DNA of 48,348 nt from Chitinophagales bacterium (lineage in GTDB: Bacteria; Bacteroidota; Bacteroidia; Chitinophagales; UBA2359), in the NCBI GenBank assembly GCA_020636475.1, contig JACJXU010000013.1, positions 1-48,348 on the forward strand. Reading direction: 5' to 3'. Under the pieces are notes generated by a model that was not told the DNA's origin, did no database searches, and saw only the letters and a program-made list of their open reading frames with translations. Shown here one piece after another: positions 43,742 to 48,348 of the stretch. Position 1 is the first letter of the stretch. Each line of letters begins with the position of its first letter. The position numbers and the translations under genes are program-made.

Positions 43742-43944
43742 ATTGTATCAAAAAATTTAGCACAATAATACAGTTTCTCCCGCAATAATTATGCCTTTTC
43801 AGGCAAATGAGTGTGCTATTTTTTCTTCCTTTTATCAAAAAGAAAATTAAATGCCACAAAACTTGACTGTACTGCTTTTATATTTTTAACATTTCATTTG
43901 GCTATAAACACATACTTTGTCCCTTATTTTGTAGGATTAATCGC

Positions 43945-43952
43945 TATCTTTG
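43945..43952 (+). promoter_or_regulatory. -7 box (TATCTTTG) before the M1 peptidase gene
   Basis: TATCTTTG fits TAnnTTTG, 20 nt before the ATG at 43972. TTG trinucleotides lie 13 and 25 nt upstream, both outside the ideal spacing. Confidence 0.5.
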
Positions 43953-43971
43953 GAGCGCAAAATAAAAACCT

Positions 43972-46287
43972 ATGCGAAATATTTTTATCACACTTTTTGT
44001 TGTAATAGGCAGTTTTTTAGCTGCCAATGCACAAAATACTTCCCCCAAAGCAACGGATCTTTTCAAGCAATTGGAAGATTACGAATTGCCTACGCCCAAC
44101 ACTTATCGCAATGCCGCAGGAAAACCCGGACACGATTACTGGCAACAAACCGCCAGCTACGATATGGACATTACCTTAGATGACGACAAACAACGCATCT
44201 ACGGCACTTCTACTATTACCTACACCAACAATTCGCCCGATGCCCTCAGTTATTTGTGGCTGCAACTCGACCAAAATGTACGCGCCAAAGAATCGGATAC
44301 TTACAAAATTCAACAAAGTAGTATCAACGAAAAAATGAACAACGAACAGTTGGAGCGTATAAAAGGCTACGATTTTGATGGCGGTTTTAAAATAGATTAT
44401 GTAAAAAACGGACAAGACCAAGATTTGCCTTATACCATCAACAAAACCATGATGCGTGTGGACTTGCCCAAACCGCTTCCTTCGGGAGAAAGCACAGTTT
44501 TGCAGCTGAAATGGTGGTACAATATTCAAGACAGAATGCACATGGGCGGACGCTCGGGCTACGAGTATTTTCCCGAAGATGACAACTATTTGTATGCCAT
44601 AGCACAATTTTATCCGCGTATGGTTGCCTACACCGACTACGAAGGCTGGCAACACAAACAGTTCTTGGGCAGAGGCGAGTTTACCTTAGATTTTGGCAAC
44701 TACACCGTAAAACTCACGGTGCCCGACGACCATATTGTTGCTGCTACGGGAACTTTGCAGAATGCCGACAAAGTGCTTACCAAAGACCAACAAAATGCTT
44801 TTGAAAAAGCCAAAACTGCCAAAGAGCCTGTTATTATTGTAAGCGAAAGCGAAGCCCGCAACAAGGAAAAATCGAAGTCTAAGAAAACGGCTACTTGGGA
44901 ATTTCACGCAGATAATGTACGCGACTTTGCTTTTGCCAGTTCCCGCAAATTTATTTGGGATGCCATTGGCGTTCCTTTTGGCGACCGTACGGTTATGGCA
45001 ATGAGTTTTTATCCTAAAGAAGGAAATCCGCTGTGGGAGCAATATTCTACTCGCGTAGTGGCGCACACTTTGCGCAGCTATTCGGCACATACTTTCGATT
45101 ATCCTTATCCGGTAGCTATTTCGGTACACACCGACGATATTGGTATGGAATATCCGATGATTTGTTTTAACTGGGGACGACCCGAAAAAGACGGTACTTA
45201 TCCAGAAATAACCAAATATCGTATGATTGGCGTGATTATTCACGAAGTGGGACACAACTTTTTCCCCATGATTGTCAATTCCGATGAGCGTCAGTGGACG
45301 TGGATGGACGAAGGTTTGAATACTTTTTTGCAATATCTCACAGAGCAAACTTGGGAACGCAATTATCCTTCGCGCCGCGGACCCGCCTACAAAATTGTAG
45401 ATTATATGAAAGGCGACCAAAGTAATATTCGCCCGATAATGACCAATTCGGAATCTATTTTTCAATTTGGAAATAATGCCTACGGCAAACCGGCTACTGC
45501 ACTCAATATTTTGCGCGAAACGGTAATGGGGCGTGAGCTTTTCGATTTTGCTTTTAAAGAATATGCCCAGTCGTGGAAATTTAAACACCCTACCCCTGCC
45601 GACTTTTTCCGTGTAATGGAAGATGCTTCGGGCGTGGATTTGGACTGGTTTTGGCGCGGTTGGTTTTTTACTACCGACTATGTGGATATTGCCCTTGATG
45701 AGGTGAAATGGTATCAGATAAATACGCAAAATCCCGATATTGAAAAACCACTTGCCCGACAAGCAAATGATGCACCGGAATTACAATTTATTTCTAATGA
45801 ACGCAACAAAACTGCCGTTCCTCAAACTATAACCGAAGCCGACAAAGCAACTAAAGATTTTTATGCTACTTATGATGAATTTGCAGTGACAAACTCGGAC
45901 AAAGAAGCATACAAACGCTATCGCAGTAGTTTAGATGAGGCTACTAAAAAAATGTTGGACGAAGGCGGCAATTTTTATGAATTAAGTTTCAAAAATGTTG
46001 GCGGATTGGTAATGCCTATTCTTTTGGACTTTGAATTTACAGACGGTTCGCACGAAGAGCATCGTATTCCTGCCGAAATATGGATGCAAGATAATTGGAA
46101 TGTGCACAAAGTTTTTGTTACCAACAAAACCATCAAGCAAATTACTTTAGACCCACATCTTGAAACCGCCGACTGCGATACAGCCAACAATTATTGGCCC
46201 CCACAAGCCACACCGAGTCGTTTTGAATTGTTTAAGGCGCAAAAAGAAAAATTGGACAACCCGATGCAGCAACAAAAAAACAAGTAG
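43972..46287 (+). CDS. M1-family metallopeptidase, secreted
   Basis: The protein has 771 residues with a signal peptide (MRNIFITLFVVIGSFLAANAQ). An N-terminal beta domain (YDMDITLDDDKQRIYGTSTITYTN) leads into the catalytic domain. The zinc site is IIHEVGHNFFP (H424, E425, H428) and the third ligand E447 in WMDEGLNTFLQYL, with the usual 18-residue spacing. The GMEYPMICF segment stands where the GxMEN exopeptidase motif is found, and is changed (no Asn), so aminopeptidase activity is not certain. It probably trims peptides in the periplasm. No sorting domain is present. Confidence 0.88.
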   Translation: MRNIFITLFVVIGSFLAANAQNTSPKATDLFKQLEDYELPTPNTYRNAAGKPGHDYWQQTASYDMDITLDDDKQRIYGTSTITYTNNSPDALSYLWLQLDQNVRAKESDTYKIQQSSINEKMNNEQLERIKGYDFDGGFKIDYVKNGQDQDLPYTINKTMMRVDLPKPLPSGESTVLQLKWWYNIQDRMHMGGRSGYEYFPEDDNYLYAIAQFYPRMVAYTDYEGWQHKQFLGRGEFTLDFGNYTVKLTVPDDHIVAATGTLQNADKVLTKDQQNAFEKAKTAKEPVIIVSESEARNKEKSKSKKTATWEFHADNVRDFAFASSRKFIWDAIGVPFGDRTVMAMSFYPKEGNPLWEQYSTRVVAHTLRSYSAHTFDYPYPVAISVHTDDIGMEYPMICFNWGRPEKDGTYPEITKYRMIGVIIHEVGHNFFPMIVNSDERQWTWMDEGLNTFLQYLTEQTWERNYPSRRGPAYKIVDYMKGDQSNIRPIMTNSESIFQFGNNAYGKPATALNILRETVMGRELFDFAFKEYAQSWKFKHPTPADFFRVMEDASGVDLDWFWRGWFFTTDYVDIALDEVKWYQINTQNPDIEKPLARQANDAPELQFISNERNKTAVPQTITEADKATKDFYATYDEFAVTNSDKEAYKRYRSSLDEATKKMLDEGGNFYELSFKNVGGLVMPILLDFEFTDGSHEEHRIPAEIWMQDNWNVHKVFVTNKTIKQITLDPHLETADCDTANNYWPPQATPSRFELFKAQKEKLDNPMQQQKNK

Positions 46288-46291
46288 TTGC

Positions 46292-47809
46292 TCAAAACTT
46301 GTGTATCGTTAGCTTACCGCTTATTGCTGCTTTTTCGTTTTGTATGAATTGGTAGAAATACATGCCCTGATGCAACTGATGTAGGGAAATGTTTTCGCTA
46401 TTGCTTGCTTTGTGTTCTAATACCTTTTTTCCGTTTAGGTCGTACATCGTAAAGATATAAGCTTGTTTAGTAGAATTTTCTAAGTAAATATAATTCTCCG
46501 CAGGATTAGGATATACCCTAAAGTGCGACACAACAACTGGCTCGTCTCCTACACCGGGCGTGACTTCATTTATATAAGTGTAGGTGCTGTCGCAGCCGGT
46601 GTAGCTGCAAGTATTGCCGAGGCTGTCTATCTTTACTACCCAACTGTACTGCGGACTGGTGTACTGGAAGCCGCATAAGACGTAACCGCCGTCGGGCGTA
46701 GGTTCTATATCCTTTAAATAACAGTCTTTACCTTCATTTAAGTGCAATCCCTTTTGCCATAGTATTTTTCCGTCACTGTCAAAGCGCATCAACTCTGTGC
46801 TTGTGCCTGATGTACCAAACTTGAATGCCGTTGCCATAAATCCGCCATCTTCCAAGATACATAAGTCCTCAAACGCTTGATAGGTTGGCAAATTATTGTA
46901 TGTTTTTTCCCATATCAGACCGCCATTCGTATCTAATTTCGCTAAATACAGCTTATGATTACCTTGTGCATTGGTGATGCAACCATTTATTAAGTAGGTA
47001 TTATCCGGCAATATATTGGCAAAGGCAGCACAATCCGTTTCCTCACTACCCAATCTTTTATCCCATTGTTGGTTTCCCTGACTGTCTGTTTTCACGATGT
47101 ACATATCGTGGTTGTCAAACTCGTCTATGGCATCGCCGCCTAAGATGAATCCGCCGTCTGTGGTTTGTTGTACTGTAAAGCCCCGTGAAGTTTTTGCTAA
47201 GCCGTACGTCTTTAGCCATTCTACTTCACCGAAAATGCTTGTCTTCATTAACATTATTCTGCTATAACTATCTCCTTCTTGAAATCTTGAACCCATTAAT
47301 ATTATGCCATTTTCAACCTCTATTATTTGTCTAACCAATAGCGATACGTTTGGATATTCTAAACCTATATTTTTACTTATTAATACTTCTCCTTCATCGC
47401 TTAATAACATTAAGTGAGGATCTCCATAACCTGCTAATGTTTCTTTTTCTGTCATAAAGGACAATAACAACAAGCCATTTTTTAGCAATATAAATAAATT
47501 GCCACTTGGAAATGCTGTAATATTCTCTTCAGAATATAGTACTTTTTTCCATTTACTCTCTCCTTTTTTATCAATCTTTTGAATATACATGTCTTTTTGG
47601 GTTATTCCATTTGGAAGTAACTCTCCATACCAACCTGCTGCTATATATTCTTCGTTTATAGGTACTATATTCCAAAATGAAAACCCGAATGAGTCTATAT
47701 TTTCATTATACACTTTATTGAAATAAACAAAATCTAAAGTATCTTGCCCCCTTATGATAAGGGGACAAGATAGTAACATACTTAATATACAAATGAATTT
47801 CAGTTTCAT
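46292..47809 (-). CDS. T9SS type A sorting-domain protein with propeller-like repeats
   Basis: The protein has 505 residues with a signal peptide (MKLKFICILSMLLSCPLIIRGQ). The body contains repeats of the type TTDGGFILGGDAIDEFDNHDMYIVKTDSQGN and PTPDGGYVLCGFQYTSPQYSWVVKIDSLGN, a beta-propeller pattern also seen in paralogs A-C but not closely related. The sorting domain covers the last 75 residues (HFRVYPNPAENYIYLEN, MYDLNGKKVLEHK, LHQGMYFYQF). Surface-attached, role unknown. It ends 5 nt from the M1 peptidase gene and begins 7 nt after the next gene upstream. Confidence 0.85.
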   Translation of the reverse strand: MKLKFICILSMLLSCPLIIRGQDTLDFVYFNKVYNENIDSFGFSFWNIVPINEEYIAAGWYGELLPNGITQKDMYIQKIDKKGESKWKKVLYSEENITAFPSGNLFILLKNGLLLLSFMTEKETLAGYGDPHLMLLSDEGEVLISKNIGLEYPNVSLLVRQIIEVENGIILMGSRFQEGDSYSRIMLMKTSIFGEVEWLKTYGLAKTSRGFTVQQTTDGGFILGGDAIDEFDNHDMYIVKTDSQGNQQWDKRLGSEETDCAAFANILPDNTYLINGCITNAQGNHKLYLAKLDTNGGLIWEKTYNNLPTYQAFEDLCILEDGGFMATAFKFGTSGTSTELMRFDSDGKILWQKGLHLNEGKDCYLKDIEPTPDGGYVLCGFQYTSPQYSWVVKIDSLGNTCSYTGCDSTYTYINEVTPGVGDEPVVVSHFRVYPNPAENYIYLENSTKQAYIFTMYDLNGKKVLEHKASNSENISLHQLHQGMYFYQFIQNEKAAISGKLTIHKF

Positions 47810-47816
47810 TTCCGTA

Positions 47817-48236
47817 CTATTTTATAATAACTAACTTTACTACTTCACTTTTGCCTTGTAGTTTGCCATAATAGATACCCGTGCTAAGGTTCTTTAACAA
47901 TAGCTTTTTATGGTGGTATACTGGCTCGCTTATTACTAATTTACCTGATATATTGTATATTTCCAACACTTCATTGCTTGTAGTATTGGCTAATTCTATA
48001 AAGAAATAGTCTTGCGCAGGATTGGGAAAAATAGCAAACGAAGCCGTAGTTAAGGCATTGCTTGAGATACTTTTTGCCGTTGTGCCATTGGCAGTAGCAA
48101 AATACCTGCGGTAAGTATTATCATTATAGGCAGCATCAAAGCTTTGGGCAATATGGGCGGCAGCATCTTGACCTCCCCTTGCCCCTCCATAGGAGGGGAA
48201 TTTAAGGGCTTGCTTGCTGCTTCGTTCGTTCTTCAT
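47817..48236 (-). CDS. T9SS sorting-domain fragment translationally coupled to the upstream gene
   Basis: The 139-residue frame starts with the ATG at 48234-48236, which overlaps the TGA of the upstream gene as ATGA. It has no signal peptide, so it could not reach the T9SS alone. It begins with basic MKNERSSKQ, then a palindromic-repeat peptide KFPSYGGARGGQ, then a short stretch (DAAYNDNTYRRYFATANGT) and a complete sorting domain (FAIFPNPAQDYFFIE, IYNISGKLVISEP, LSTGIYYGKL). It may be the tail of a broken gene rather than a working protein. Confidence 0.6.
   Translation of the reverse strand: MKNERSSKQALKFPSYGGARGGQDAAAHIAQSFDAAYNDNTYRRYFATANGTTAKSISSNALTTASFAIFPNPAQDYFFIELANTTSNEVLEIYNISGKLVISEPVYHHKKLLLKNLSTGIYYGKLQGKSEVVKLVIIK
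48171..48202. repeat. Palindromic repeat inside a T9SS fragment
   Basis: The core CCCCTCCATAGGAGGGG (48182-48198) is identical to those at 14638 and 14698. It reads FPSYGGARGGQ in frame on the minus strand. The window edge (TTGACCTC at 48341-48348) matches the start of a further copy. Confidence 0.75.
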
Positions 48237-48348
48237 TCTTTTAGTATTTTTTGGTGGTAGTATTTTCCTTCAACGGTGACTACTTGTAAGAGGTATATGC
48301 CTTTGGGGAGATGGCTTATGTTTAGGCTCGCTTGGCTGGTTTGACCTC
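48233..48348 (-). CDS. T9SS sorting-domain protein, C-terminal end, cut by window edge
   Basis: The minus strand from the window edge encodes GQTSQASLNISHLPKGIYL and onward to YYHQKILKE, ending with TGA at 48233-48235. This is the last 37 residues of a type IX sorting domain. The first residues GQTSQ match those that follow the palindromic repeat in paralog A, so a repeat probably sits just outside the window. The gene body is not visible. Confidence 0.75.
   Translation of the reverse strand, partial: GQTSQASLNISHLPKGIYLLQVVTVEGKYYHQKILKE

Noticed and set aside
1..48348. Search for tRNA, rRNA, riboswitch, CRISPR, toxin-antitoxin or phage-defence genes
   Set aside because: No conserved stems, repeat-spacer pattern or recognised domains were seen by eye; a covariance-model and HMM search would be needed to exclude small cases.

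Overview
This window comes from a Bacteroidota chromosome (AT-rich, gliding, aerobic). The clade is shown by several genes and signals: proteins with type IX secretion (T9SS) C-terminal sorting domains, the gliding lipoprotein GldH, a RicT/PSP1 protein, a complete alternative complex III (ACIII) operon joined to an aa3-type oxidase, and promoter-like TAnnTTTG boxes with almost no Shine-Dalgarno sequences. Rank below phylum cannot be fixed from the sequence alone; a member of Chitinophagales or Saprospirales would fit.

Layout. 1-1.45 kb: edge of an outer-membrane-type protein, a TlpA-like thioredoxin and a J-domain protein. 1.46-5.5 kb: a T9SS protein, then a minus-strand signalling cluster (small CPPDCN-tailed protein, two 7TM proteins, HisKA_3-type kinase) that carries the scars of a tandem duplication. 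5.7-9.5 kb: bifunctional nuclease, lipoprotein, thioredoxin-fold protein and acyl-CoA dehydrogenase. 9.55-10.8 kb: a decayed ISAs1-type element with intact ends, followed by rpsU. 11.2-20.6 kb: a repeat-rich accessory region with a two-subunit molybdenum hydroxylase and three mosaic T9SS paralogs, one split by an IS982 element, plus spare T9SS tails and palindromic repeats. 20.9-25.1 kb: housekeeping run (glutathione peroxidase, HolB, RicT, GldH, lipoprotein). 25.1-39.8 kb: one minus-strand respiratory cluster, actABCDEF followed by cytochrome oxidase subunits II, I, heme O synthase, III, III and IV. 40.4-46.3 kb: AddB-like nuclease, membrane protein and M1 peptidase. 46.3-48.35 kb: a second T9SS cluster running off the right edge.

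How the genes work together. ActA-F should oxidise menaquinol and pass electrons, probably directly, to the CuA site of subunit II, which has no fused cytochrome c; ctaB supplies heme O/A precursor. The T9SS proteins, GldH and lipoproteins are envelope and secretion components. The kinase and 7TM proteins look like a ligand-sensing module without a response regulator nearby.

The most unusual features are: (i) tandem 7TM genes whose C-terminal halves match but whose N-terminal halves do not, although a dead fragment in the same duplication stays about 92% identical; (ii) palindromic repeats placed in frame inside T9SS sorting domains, coding for a FPSYGGARGG-like peptide; (iii) hairpin repeats that end exactly at two stop codons; (iv) a mosaic T9SS array; and (v) an ActE cytochrome fused to an OmpA domain. 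I saw no CRISPR array, tRNA, rRNA or recognised phage-defence system.
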